NCBI GenBank assembly: GCA_937864375.1
Contig: CALMJO010000383.1
Span: 1 to 8,369, forward strand
Length of the DNA: 8,369 nucleotides
Origin: an uncultured Spirochaetota bacterium
GTDB taxonomy: Bacteria; Spirochaetota; UBA4802; UBA5368
Direction: 5' to 3'
Below the pieces are notes generated by a model. That model saw nothing but the letters and a program-made list of their open reading frames with translations. It made no database searches and had not been told where the DNA came from. The position numbers and the translations under genes are program-made. Positions 1 through 6,026 of this stretch are shown here, piece after piece. Positions within the stretch are counted from its first letter, which is position 1. Every line of letters starts with the position of its first letter.

Positions 1-978
1 CATCGCCTCCGCCGCCGGAAAGCCGAATCCCTCGTACAGCGAGGGACACACGGCGAGCTCAGTCTGCGCGTACAGCTCCACGAGGCGGGAGAGCGGTATC
101 TTCCCGGTGAAGGTAACCCTGTCGGCAATGCCGAATCGCTCGATCCAGCGCGGCACGTAGTTGCGGTTGGGCGCGCCCCCGTCAACGATCGTCAGGTGGA
201 CCTTGCGCTTCGTGAGCGTCATGGCCTTGAGGAGATAGATCACGCCCTTCTTCCGGTCCTCGACGTTCCCCACGAAGATGAGGCTGTTCTTCTTTTTCTT
301 CACGCCCTTGAGCGGGTAGAAGATGCTCGAGTCCATGCCGTTGTACACCACGGTCTGGTTTTCCAGCGGCACGCCAAAGGCCTTGTTGATCTCGCGCGCC
401 GAGTCGTGCGACACGGTGATGATGCGGTGCATGCGGTTTGACACGACCGTCTGCATGATGAGCGGGTAATACAGGATGCGCTTCATCTTGAGCGAAAAGC
501 TGGACGGGTACTCAAACCAGGTGCTCCGGTCGATCGAGAGCGGGTGGTGGAGCGTCGACACGAACGGCACGCCCAGCTGGTTTATAAGGAGGAACCCGTA
601 GCCCAGGCACTGGTTGTCATGGATGACGTCGAAGCGGTGCGTTTTCAGGAGCTCGCGCAGCTTCAGGAACGCGCGAATGGAAAAGGTCTCGATCTCGGGG
701 AAGATCCCGAACTTGGAGGCGCAGAACTCGTAGAAGTTGAGCGGCTGAAAGGTCGCGAAAGGCTTGTGCGGCTTTATGTAATCCTTCTTCACGTTGAAAT
801 AATTATGATTGCTCAGTCGATGGAGGGTCACTCCCGGCATCTCGAAGGGGTACGGCGGGCCCACGATCGCGTGCACCTCGTGCCCCATCTTGACGAGCTC
901 GCGCGCGACATACATGAGGTAGATACCCTGCCCCCCGCAGTAGGGGTTCCCGCGGTAGCTCAGCAGACAAATTTTCAT
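1..978 (-). CDS. GT4-family glycosyltransferase, 3'-truncated by the window edge
   Basis: A minus-strand reading frame starts at ATG 976-978 and stays open for 326 codons to position 1, so the C-terminus lies outside the window. It encodes a retaining GT-B glycosyltransferase of the GT4 type, which would transfer a sugar from a nucleotide-sugar donor at the cytoplasmic face of the membrane. The N-terminus has the glycine-rich YRGNPYCGGQGIYL segment. Later come LHHPLS (acceptor-side His), VVYNGMD, FVGNVEDRKKG and the EX7E motif EGFGFPAAE (E316, E324), whose glutamates handle the donor. The last visible residue is M326, so about 88 residues are missing if it matches its neighbour's length. The start is supported by an AGGAGG ribosome site at 984-989, five bases from the ATG. 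The ATG overlaps the TGA of the upstream glycosyltransferase (ATGA), suggesting coupled translation. It is a clear paralogue of that neighbour. Family is certain; the sugar and acceptor are unknown. Confidence 0.93.
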   Translation of the reverse strand, partial: MKICLLSYRGNPYCGGQGIYLMYVARELVKMGHEVHAIVGPPYPFEMPGVTLHRLSNHNYFNVKKDYIKPHKPFATFQPLNFYEFCASKFGIFPEIETFSIRAFLKLRELLKTHRFDVIHDNQCLGYGFLLINQLGVPFVSTLHHPLSIDRSTWFEYPSSFSLKMKRILYYPLIMQTVVSNRMHRIITVSHDSAREINKAFGVPLENQTVVYNGMDSSIFYPLKGVKKKKNSLIFVGNVEDRKKGVIYLLKAMTLTKRKVHLTIVDGGAPNRNYVPRWIERFGIADRVTFTGKIPLSRLVELYAQTELAVCPSLYEGFGFPAAEAM

Positions 979-2219
979 ACGGCCCTCCTGTACGACTCGA
1001 TCACGTCGCGGTAGACTGCCATGGTGTTGCGCGCCGCGACGGGCCACGCGAAATTTTCCTCGGCGCGCCGGCGTCCCTTTTCTCCCATCGACCCCCGGAG
1101 CCCCGCGTCCGCCAGAATCTTCATGACCGCGTCCGCGAGCGCCTTCCCGTCGCGCGGCGGCACCAGGATCCCCGCGCCCTCGTCGCCCACCACCTCCGGG
1201 AGCGCTCCGGCCGTCGTCGCGACCACGGGCGTCCCGCATGCCATCGCCTCCGCGGCGGGAAGCCCGAACCCCTCGTGCAGGGACGCCATCACGAGGACGG
1301 TCGCCCTCGAGTAGAGGCTCGCGAGCTCCTGGAGGCTCACCTTACCGGTGAAGCGGACCCGCTCCCGGAGCCCCAGCTCCGTGATGATGTTCCACGCGCT
1401 CAGGCGCCCGGGCGGGCCCTCGTCCACGATCGTGAGCGTCACGTCACGCGGGAGGAGCGCCAGCGCCTCGAAGAGATAGCGCATTCCCTTCTTGTGGTCC
1501 TCGGTGTTGCCGACGAAGAGGAGCGACCGCTTCTCGCGCGGCTCTCCCGTGTTCCGGAAGCCCTCCACGTCCATGCCGTTGTATACCACCGACACCTTTT
1601 CGGGCCGTACGCCGTACTCCGCGCCCAGGTCGCTCACGCCGCTGCGCGACGAGGTGATCACGCGGTCGAGCCGGTTGATCACCGCGCGCTGCATGGTTAG
1701 CGGGTAGAACATTATGGTGCAGAACATCTCCCACATGTTCCGGTCGACCATGAAATCGGCCCTCCGGTCATGGGTCAGGGGATGATGCACCGTCGTCACG
1801 ATGGGCATGCCGTATTCCTTCATGGGGAGCAGCCCCCATCCCAGGCACTGCACGTCGTGAATGATATCATAGCGCCGCTTGCGCAGCAGTTCTTTCATGA
1901 AAAAGAACGCCCGCATGCTGAAGGTCTCCATCTCCGGAAAGATGTGGAAGCGCGTGAGAAAATAGTCGGTGAAATGCCAGGGGGACAATACGCGCGCCAG
2001 CTTTTCGTAGGGGAGCCTCCTGGTCCGCTCCGCCCACAGGTTCAGGTTGTCGAGCCTGAAGACCCTCGCCCATTCATCCAGGGGATCCGGGTACGGCGGG
2101 CCGACGATCACGTCGATCTGCGCGCCCAGCTTCGCGAGCTCCTTCGTGAGGTGGTAGAGGTAAATCCCCTGGCCGCCGCAGAAGGGATTCCCCCTGTAGC
2201 AGAGAAACAGAATTCTCAT
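975..2219 (-). CDS. GT4-family glycosyltransferase (414 aa), paralogue of its neighbour
   Basis: This is a complete GT-B fold glycosyltransferase of family GT4, of normal length. Visible landmarks are the N-terminal GGQGIYL loop (residues 15-21), HHPL at 145-148, VVYNGMD at 211-217, the donor-phosphate region FVGNTEDHKKG at 235-245, and EX7E as EGFGLPAAE with E316 and E324. MACGTPVVATTAGALPEVV follows, typical of the nucleotide-sugar site. There is no signal peptide or membrane segment, so it is probably cytosolic or membrane-peripheral. The start at 2217-2219 lies 8 bases after the membrane-protein stop. Only a weak ribosome site (AAGAAG, about 10 bases upstream) is visible, so translation may depend on the upstream gene. 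Its TGA overlaps the next gene's ATG. In the first 45 residues 27 are identical to the downstream paralogue, so the pair arose by tandem duplication. A role in surface polysaccharide or glycolipid assembly is inferred; the substrate cannot be read from sequence. Confidence 0.95.
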   Translation of the reverse strand: MRILFLCYRGNPFCGGQGIYLYHLTKELAKLGAQIDVIVGPPYPDPLDEWARVFRLDNLNLWAERTRRLPYEKLARVLSPWHFTDYFLTRFHIFPEMETFSMRAFFFMKELLRKRRYDIIHDVQCLGWGLLPMKEYGMPIVTTVHHPLTHDRRADFMVDRNMWEMFCTIMFYPLTMQRAVINRLDRVITSSRSGVSDLGAEYGVRPEKVSVVYNGMDVEGFRNTGEPREKRSLLFVGNTEDHKKGMRYLFEALALLPRDVTLTIVDEGPPGRLSAWNIITELGLRERVRFTGKVSLQELASLYSRATVLVMASLHEGFGLPAAEAMACGTPVVATTAGALPEVVGDEGAGILVPPRDGKALADAVMKILADAGLRGSMGEKGRRRAEENFAWPVAARNTMAVYRDVIESYRRAV

Positions 2220-2227
2220 CTCATGGA

Positions 2228-2695
2228 TTACTTCTTTTTACTTTCCGGAAGCGTCGCGCGGGCGGTGATGATCGCGACTCCCACCCAGAACACCATGCCC
2301 AGCACGACGAGCGTGACCGCCGCCGCGGGAATGGCGAGCGCCCAGTAGCTGCGCACGGAAAGCCCGTACACGAACGCGGCCGCAACGGCCAGGACCAGCA
2401 GACAGAGAACCAGGGCCTTGAACCTGGCGAAATCCTTTTTTTCCACAATTTCAGGCATAGGAGGTGCCACCTTGATCGTTAATATCGTCCACCCTACCCA
2501 CAAGCCGGTCCCGCATACGAGAAGCGCTACCAGTGCGATAGGGATTGTTATCGCGTAAAACGCGGTGCTGCCCAGACTGTCCAGAGAAACGATGTCGCTC
2601 TGCGACACGTTTAAAAACGCGTAAAATAAAAAGAGGGCCCCCAGCGCAAGCGCCGCGGCGCACGCGGTGTACCCGGAAAAACGTGAACGTTGCAT
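2228..2695 (-). CDS. small integral membrane protein with duplicated two-helix unit (155 aa)
   Basis: I do not recognise a named family. Four hydrophobic segments are visible at about residues 9-29, 46-74, 92-112 and 117-143, with short loops and a basic C-terminal tail (SKKK). Residues 47-79 and 118-150 align without gaps with 14 of 33 identities, including IP and WVG shared at the same spacing. The protein therefore appears to be two copies of a two-helix hairpin. The start at 2693-2695 has an AGGAAT ribosome site at 2702-2707. It sits 14 bases downstream of the dehydrogenase and 8 bases upstream of the first glycosyltransferase, so it is part of the same transcript. By context it might help anchor, flip or export a glycan or lipid intermediate, but that is only inference. 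The gene is very probably real, because length, topology and spacing all agree. Confidence 0.8.
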   Translation of the reverse strand: MQRSRFSGYTACAAALALGALFLFYAFLNVSQSDIVSLDSLGSTAFYAITIPIALVALLVCGTGLWVGWTILTIKVAPPMPEIVEKKDFARFKALVLCLLVLAVAAAFVYGLSVRSYWALAIPAAAVTLVVLGMVFWVGVAIITARATLPESKKK

Positions 2696-2709
2696 ATCTA
2701 TATTCCTGG

Positions 2710-3660
2710 TTAAAAATCTAGTATGAGCTTAATGACCTTGTCCGCCCGCCCCGCGCAGACATTGAACCCCTCCTGTATCTTTTCGAACGGCAGCACGTGG
2801 GTGATGAGGGGCGTAACGTCCACGGCTCCCTTCAGTATCATGTCGAGCGCGTAGGGATAATCTATCGCGAGATCGGGTCCCACCGACGCCACCATGCGCA
2901 GCTCCTTGCGGAAGAACACGTTGAAGTTGAGCCCGGGGGACTCTTCAAGGCAGATGCCAAAAAACGCCACCTGCCCGTTGTGGCACGCCAGGTCGAAGCA
3001 GGCATTGATGACCGCCGTCTCCTGGCCGTAGGCGTCGATCACGATATCCGCGAGCGCGCCCCCGGTGAGCTCCGCCACTCCCTCGGCGACGCTGGAGGCG
3101 GAGGGATCGATCACGGCGTCCGCTCCCATTTTCTTCGCGGCTTCAAGCCTGTAGCGCAGCGGGTCGACCGCCACGACGAGCTTCGCCCCGAAATTCTTCA
3201 TGAGCGAAACGAAGAGCAGGCCCACCGGCCCCGCGCCCATGACCACCACCGATTTATTGTAAGGCTTGTCGAGCCTGAATGCCGCGTGCGCAACGGCGCC
3301 CAGGAGCTGCGTGATTAACAGTATGTTCAGATCGCCGCCGGCCGGCAGTTTCTGCAAACGAGCCTGGTCGGCGACATGATATTCCTTGAAGGCGTCCAGG
3401 CCCGGCGGGTAATACATCACCAGGTCGCCTGCGCGATAGCTGCTGCGCCCGGGGCTCTCCACCACTCCCAGGCACTCGTGCCCTGGATAGCCCGGCGGAA
3501 ACGGATAACTGGCGGGATTATAGCTCTTGCTGAAATAAGGAAGGTCGGAACCGCATATTGCCGCCTTTTTCAGGCGCACCAGCACCCTCTCTCCTGCTTC
3601 CGGTGTATTCTCCTCGACGATTTTTATCTTCCCGGGAGAAACGATTCTGGCAGATTTCAT
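2710..3660 (-). CDS. zinc-type MDR alcohol dehydrogenase, compact form (316 aa)
   Basis: This is a medium-chain dehydrogenase/reductase that would oxidise an alcohol or polyol, or reduce the carbonyl, using NAD(P). The GroES-like catalytic domain carries the zinc ligands C36 (ICGSD) and H61-E62 (GHE). The Rossmann domain has GAGPVG at 142-147. D166 at the end of the second strand (VAVDP) suggests NAD preference. The four-cysteine structural-zinc lobe of classical alcohol dehydrogenases is missing, which explains the short length against the usual ~345 residues. The position that holds a glutamate in EPLA-type relatives reads TQLLGA here. The start at 3658-3660 has GAGGT at 3666-3670, five bases upstream. 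It is the first gene of the minus-strand operon leading to the two glycosyltransferases, and may supply or modify a sugar or polyol for them. Family is certain; the substrate is unknown. Confidence 0.93.
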   Translation of the reverse strand: MKSARIVSPGKIKIVEENTPEAGERVLVRLKKAAICGSDLPYFSKSYNPASYPFPPGYPGHECLGVVESPGRSSYRAGDLVMYYPPGLDAFKEYHVADQARLQKLPAGGDLNILLITQLLGAVAHAAFRLDKPYNKSVVVMGAGPVGLLFVSLMKNFGAKLVVAVDPLRYRLEAAKKMGADAVIDPSASSVAEGVAELTGGALADIVIDAYGQETAVINACFDLACHNGQVAFFGICLEESPGLNFNVFFRKELRMVASVGPDLAIDYPYALDMILKGAVDVTPLITHVLPFEKIQEGFNVCAGRADKVIKLILDF

Positions 3661-3689
3661 CGTTTACCTCAAGTCCGGTTCACACAGCA

Positions 3690-3717
3690 AAGTTAAGAGC
3701 AGGCCTGTAATTGTCAA
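3690..3717 (-). promoter_or_regulatory. sigma70-type promoter for the dehydrogenase-glycosyltransferase operon
   Basis: On the minus strand a perfect TTGACA (3712-3717) is followed after 16 bases by TAACTT (3690-3695), a weak -10 with 3 of 6 consensus positions. A 17-base spacing gives AACTTT instead. Transcription would start near 3683, giving a short leader of about 23 bases that includes the GAGGT ribosome site. The near-identical layout upstream of the ROK gene supports the call. Confidence 0.5.
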
Positions 3718-3789
3718 CATATTTATCCCGAACGCCATTCAGCCTTCCGCGTACACGTCGGGATTGCAGTCGGGAGGAATAAAAAAACC

Positions 3790-3817
3790 TTGACGGGTTG
3801 CGTTTGTATGGCATAAG
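3790..3817 (+). promoter_or_regulatory. candidate promoter for STAS-pth
   Basis: TTGACG (3790-3795) is followed after 16 bases by CATAAG (3812-3817), which is preceded by TGG (an extended -10). An A-rich run at 3778-3787 lies just upstream and could act as an UP element. Transcription from here would leave a leader of roughly 90 bases before the STAS start. Evidence is sequence similarity only. Confidence 0.45.
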
Positions 3818-3861
3818 AATGAACGGATTGTGCAGGATTATTGGTATATCCTGTTCACGCG

Positions 3862-3877
3862 GAGCGCGTGTGCGCTC
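3862..3877 (+). other. small GC-rich hairpin in the predicted STAS leader
   Basis: GAGCGC (3862-3867) and GCGCTC (3872-3877) form a perfect 6-bp stem with a GTGT loop. It lies in the predicted 5' leader, about 36 bases before the STAS start. No T-run follows, so it is not a terminator. In GC-rich DNA such a stem may be chance. Confidence 0.25.
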
Positions 3878-3913
3878 GCGCATGGCGGGACATAACTGAA
3901 CCGACACCGGGCC

Positions 3914-4264
3914 ATGAAGACATCCAGGACCATTACCGAAAAATATGCGCTCCTCCGCGTCGAGGGCTCCCTCACCAACGAGAACATCCAGCAGTTGAGC
4001 GAGGAGCTGAGCGGTGTCATGAGCGACCGGGACCACGTGATCCTGGATTTTACCGAGGTGACCTTCATCTGCAGCGCCACGCTGGGCATGCTCCTTCGCT
4101 TCAACCAGTCGGCCGCCCAGGCGCACCGCTGTTTCCTCATTTACGGCGTGCATGAAGATATCATGAAGATCTTCACCATCACCGAGGTGTCGAACTACCT
4201 CTCCCTCTTCGAGACGTTCAAGGAAGCGGTCGACCACCTTGAATCCCGCATCTCCCAATCCTAG
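3914..4264 (+). CDS. STAS-domain protein, anti-sigma-factor-antagonist type (116 aa)
   Basis: This is a single STAS domain, the fold of SpoIIAA/RsbV-like proteins that bind and are phosphorylated by serine kinases of anti-sigma type. Strand and helix order fits: YALLRVEGSLT (residues 11-21), VILDFTEVTFI (42-52), then the loop CSATLG at 53-58 in place of the classic DSSGLG, followed by MLLRFNQSA. Ser54 aligns with the phosphorylatable serine, but the preceding Asp is Cys and the next Ser-Gly is Ala-Thr. Regulation may therefore be altered or lost. The length is normal. No good Shine-Dalgarno is visible before ATG 3914, and an in-frame TAA at 3893-3895 limits any extension. No partner kinase or sigma factor lies nearby. 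pth follows 27 bases later on the same strand, so the two are probably co-transcribed. Confidence 0.85.
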   Translation: MKTSRTITEKYALLRVEGSLTNENIQQLSEELSGVMSDRDHVILDFTEVTFICSATLGMLLRFNQSAAQAHRCFLIYGVHEDIMKIFTITEVSNYLSLFETFKEAVDHLESRISQS

Positions 4265-4291
4265 ACCGCGAGCAGCGGCCGCCACGGCGTC

Positions 4292-4855
4292 ATGAAGATC
4301 ATCGCCTGCCTGGGCAATCCCGGAAAAAAATACCGCAGCAACCGCCACAACATCGGCTTCATCCTGGGGGATCTGCTCGCGCGCCGGTACGGCATCACCG
4401 CGGGAAAAAAGGAGTTCGGCGCGCTCACCGGCTCGGGGCGTATTGCCGACGAGCGGTGCCTCCTGGTGTTCCCGCAGACCTTCATGAACCTGAGCGGCCA
4501 GGCGGTCCAGGCGGCTCTTTCGTACCACGAGGAGCACGCGGAAAACCTCATCGTCATTCACGACGAGATCGAGCTCCCGTTCGGCGCGTTCAAAACCAAG
4601 TTCGGCGGCGGGCACAAGGGACACAACGGCATCCGCTCCATCATGCAGCACGCGGGCACCGGCGACTTCCACAGGCTGCGCTTTGGCGTGGGGCGCCCGG
4701 AAAACCCCGAGATGCAGGTCGCCGATTACGTGCTCTCCGACTTCACGAGCGAGGAAACGGGAGCGATCGAGTCGATCTTCCCCCGCGTCCTCGAGGAGAT
4801 CATCGCACTCGTGGACAACAAGGCCCCGGACGAGGAGAAGGGAAACGGGGACTGA
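4292..4855 (+). CDS. pth: peptidyl-tRNA hydrolase
   Basis: Pth cleaves the ester bond of peptidyl-tRNAs released prematurely from ribosomes, recycling tRNA in the cytosol; it is normally essential in bacteria. The family signatures are complete: CLGNPGKKY at residues 6-14 (N9), RHNIG at 18-22 with catalytic His19, FMNLSG at 64-69 (N66), HDEIELPFG at 90-98 with Asp91, and GGGHKGHNGIRSI from 105 with N112. These match His20, Asn68, Asp93 and Asn114 of the E. coli enzyme. The length of 187 aa is typical. The C-terminal tail is acidic (DEEKGNGD). No strong ribosome site is visible upstream of the ATG, so translation may be helped by the STAS gene 27 bases before it. It is followed by a 249-base convergent gap. 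Confidence 0.97.
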   Translation: MKIIACLGNPGKKYRSNRHNIGFILGDLLARRYGITAGKKEFGALTGSGRIADERCLLVFPQTFMNLSGQAVQAALSYHEEHAENLIVIHDEIELPFGAFKTKFGGGHKGHNGIRSIMQHAGTGDFHRLRFGVGRPENPEMQVADYVLSDFTSEETGAIESIFPRVLEEIIALVDNKAPDEEKGNGD

Positions 4856-4887
4856 GCTGCAATTCCATACAGGGCCTTTATCCGCAG

Positions 4888-5062
4888 GCGCCCATCAAGG
4901 GGGATGATGAGATAAAGGATTAAAGGCGATTGAAGAGATAGAGGCGGGGAATTGTTTTCATGGAGGGCCGAACTGCTCTCTGTCTTTCAAGATGCTCCAC
5001 CAAAATTCTAATCCTTTATCTCCCCCCATCTCTTCAATCCCCCTATCCCCCTTGAAAGGCGC
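4888..5062. repeat. imperfect palindromic element with 18-bp terminal inverted repeats
   Basis: The ends 4888-4905 and 5045-5062 are inverted repeats matching at 16 of 18 bases. Inside are two further perfect inverted pairs: a 14-mer GAGATAAAGGATTA (4909-4922) with its complement at 5009-5022, and a 12-mer GATTGAAGAGAT (4928-4939) with its complement at 5028-5039. Shorter pairs lie inward: GAATT 4949-4953 with AATTC 5004-5008, and TGGAG 4961-4965 with CTCCA 4995-4999. The order is A-B-C on the left but B'-C'-A' on the right, so the B and C stems cannot form together in a simple hairpin. It fills most of the gap between convergent genes. It might be a MITE-like or REP-like element, or act as a bidirectional transcription end. 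No target-site duplication is evident. Confidence 0.7.
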
Positions 5063-5104
5063 ACTCATTTTATGCGTTCATTCACAGTTCGCCCGTCTTG
5101 TTCG

Positions 5105-5788
5105 TCACAGCATGAACACCTCGAGGAGCACGCCGTAGGCGCTGTTGATGCGCTTCATCATCGATTCGTCGCCGTGCTCTGAATCGGGATGGTATTTCCG
5201 TGCGAGCTCGCGGTAGCGCGCGCGCACCGTGCGCCTGCGCGGACGCGAAAGGCCAAAGAGCGCGAGAGCCGACTCGATCTCTCCCTTCCGGAAGGCGTAC
5301 ACGAAGATCCCGTTCATGAGCTTCTTCAGCAGATCGCTGCGTCCAAACCGGATGTTGCCGGCATTCAGGTAGAACTCGCGCACGCAATCCCAGGACACGT
5401 CCGTAGGCGGCCCCGGATGGAGAACATCGTGGACGGAACAATAGCCGGAACCGCCCGCGGGCGCGCCGCAGTAGCGGCCCGGTTCCGGCTCGTAATGCCT
5501 GCAGGCGCCGTCGCCGGGTACGCGCGCGAGGCGGATGCGCATGGGGTCCATGTGAAGGTAGAAGCCCTCGCGCCCGGCGGTCTCTTTCAGACGATAGAGC
5601 GCGTGGTAGAGCGAGAAGTGCAGGATGAAAAGCTCGTTGGACATGCCGGGGAGCGCGTCGCCGGTGAGCTCTTTCAGGAGGGTCGATTCCGGCAGGGCCG
5701 CGTCCCGCTCCTCAAGATGGCGCCTGAGGAGGGCGGCGTCGAAGGGGATGAGGGAGAGCGGGGAATCGCGGTTGGCGTCATTTTTCAT
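5105..5788 (-). CDS. DnaJ-related protein with C-terminal J domain and Cys/His cluster (227 aa)
   Basis: The C-terminus (about residues 183-227) is a J domain with the YRELARKYHPDS helix-loop: His200-Pro201-Asp202 is the motif that stimulates DnaK-type Hsp70 ATPase. RINSAYGVLLE follows, as in helix III. The N-terminal part (residues 30-90), with LLKEL and ILHFSLYHALYRLKE, resembles the DNAJ_related domain that precedes J domains in some proteobacterial proteins. Between them lies C96-x-H98-x8-C107-x9-C117-x2-H120, a likely metal-binding cluster. The glycine/phenylalanine region and CxxCxGxG zinc fingers of classical DnaJ are absent, so this is a specialised co-chaperone. The start at 5786-5788 has only a weak GGAA ribosome site. 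The gene is divergent from the SET gene and convergent with pth. The J domain is confident; the client is unknown. Confidence 0.85.
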   Translation of the reverse strand: MKNDANRDSPLSLIPFDAALLRRHLEERDAALPESTLLKELTGDALPGMSNELFILHFSLYHALYRLKETAGREGFYLHMDPMRIRLARVPGDGACRHYEPEPGRYCGAPAGGSGYCSVHDVLHPGPPTDVSWDCVREFYLNAGNIRFGRSDLLKKLMNGIFVYAFRKGEIESALALFGLSRPRRRTVRARYRELARKYHPDSEHGDESMMKRINSAYGVLLEVFML

Positions 5789-5831
5789 CTTTTTTCCGGA
5801 AGGTCCTGTCGTTCAACAAACGTACCACCCT

Positions 5832-5864
5832 GGAAAGAAATATGGAAAGATAATTATTCTTTCC
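5832..5864. promoter_or_regulatory. GGAAAGA direct and inverted repeats, candidate operator
   Basis: GGAAAGA occurs at 5832-5838 and 5844-5850 in direct orientation, and its complement TCTTTCC at 5858-5864. The last two form a palindrome with perfect 7-base arms around an AT-only 7-base spacer. The site lies in the 238-base region between the divergent J-domain and SET genes, 44 bases from the J-domain start. That position suits a dimeric regulator controlling one or both genes. I could not place convincing -35/-10 pairs around it. Confidence 0.45.
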
Positions 5865-5899
5865 GTCAGGATCCGGTCTCGAAACTGTCCGATTTTTTC

Positions 5900-5918
5900 A
5901 AAAATGTCTTGCATTTTT
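5900..5918. repeat. AT-rich inverted repeat upstream of the SET gene
   Basis: AAAAATG (5900-5906) and CATTTTT (5912-5918) are perfect 7-base arms around a 5-base spacer, in an AT-rich patch of otherwise GC-rich DNA. It may be a second protein-binding site, or a weak hairpin with a T-run on the plus strand. Chance is possible given the homopolymer composition. Confidence 0.3.
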
Positions 5919-6013
5919 TCCAGTTTGCGGGCGAGCATCGTAAAAGTCGAACAGGAATATTATGTCCCTTGTTTCGCCGCGCCCTTGACCGGCACGGCGC
6001 AGACCACCACCCT

Positions 6014-6017
6014 GGAG
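6014..6017 (+). promoter_or_regulatory. ribosome binding site deciding the SET start
   Basis: GGAG lies nine bases before ATG 6027. In-frame alternatives (ATG 5904, TTG 5985) have no comparable Shine-Dalgarno, and the added residues show no SET-like features. Confidence 0.55.
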
Positions 6018-6026
6018 TACCACGCA

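Noticed and set aside
196..1014. Plus-strand open frames in the left end
   Set aside because: They are shadows of the truncated minus-strand glycosyltransferase, whose motifs are unambiguous.
3680..4672. A 330-codon minus-strand open frame
   Set aside because: It is antisense to the STAS and pth genes, both of which have clear family motifs. Its protein shows only low-complexity acidic and Ala-rich sequence.
5625..6026. N-terminal extension of the SET protein from the first in-frame ATG
   Set aside because: The extension overlaps the J-domain gene and the intergenic palindromes, lacks a ribosome site and shows no domain features; ATG 6027 has GGAG upstream.
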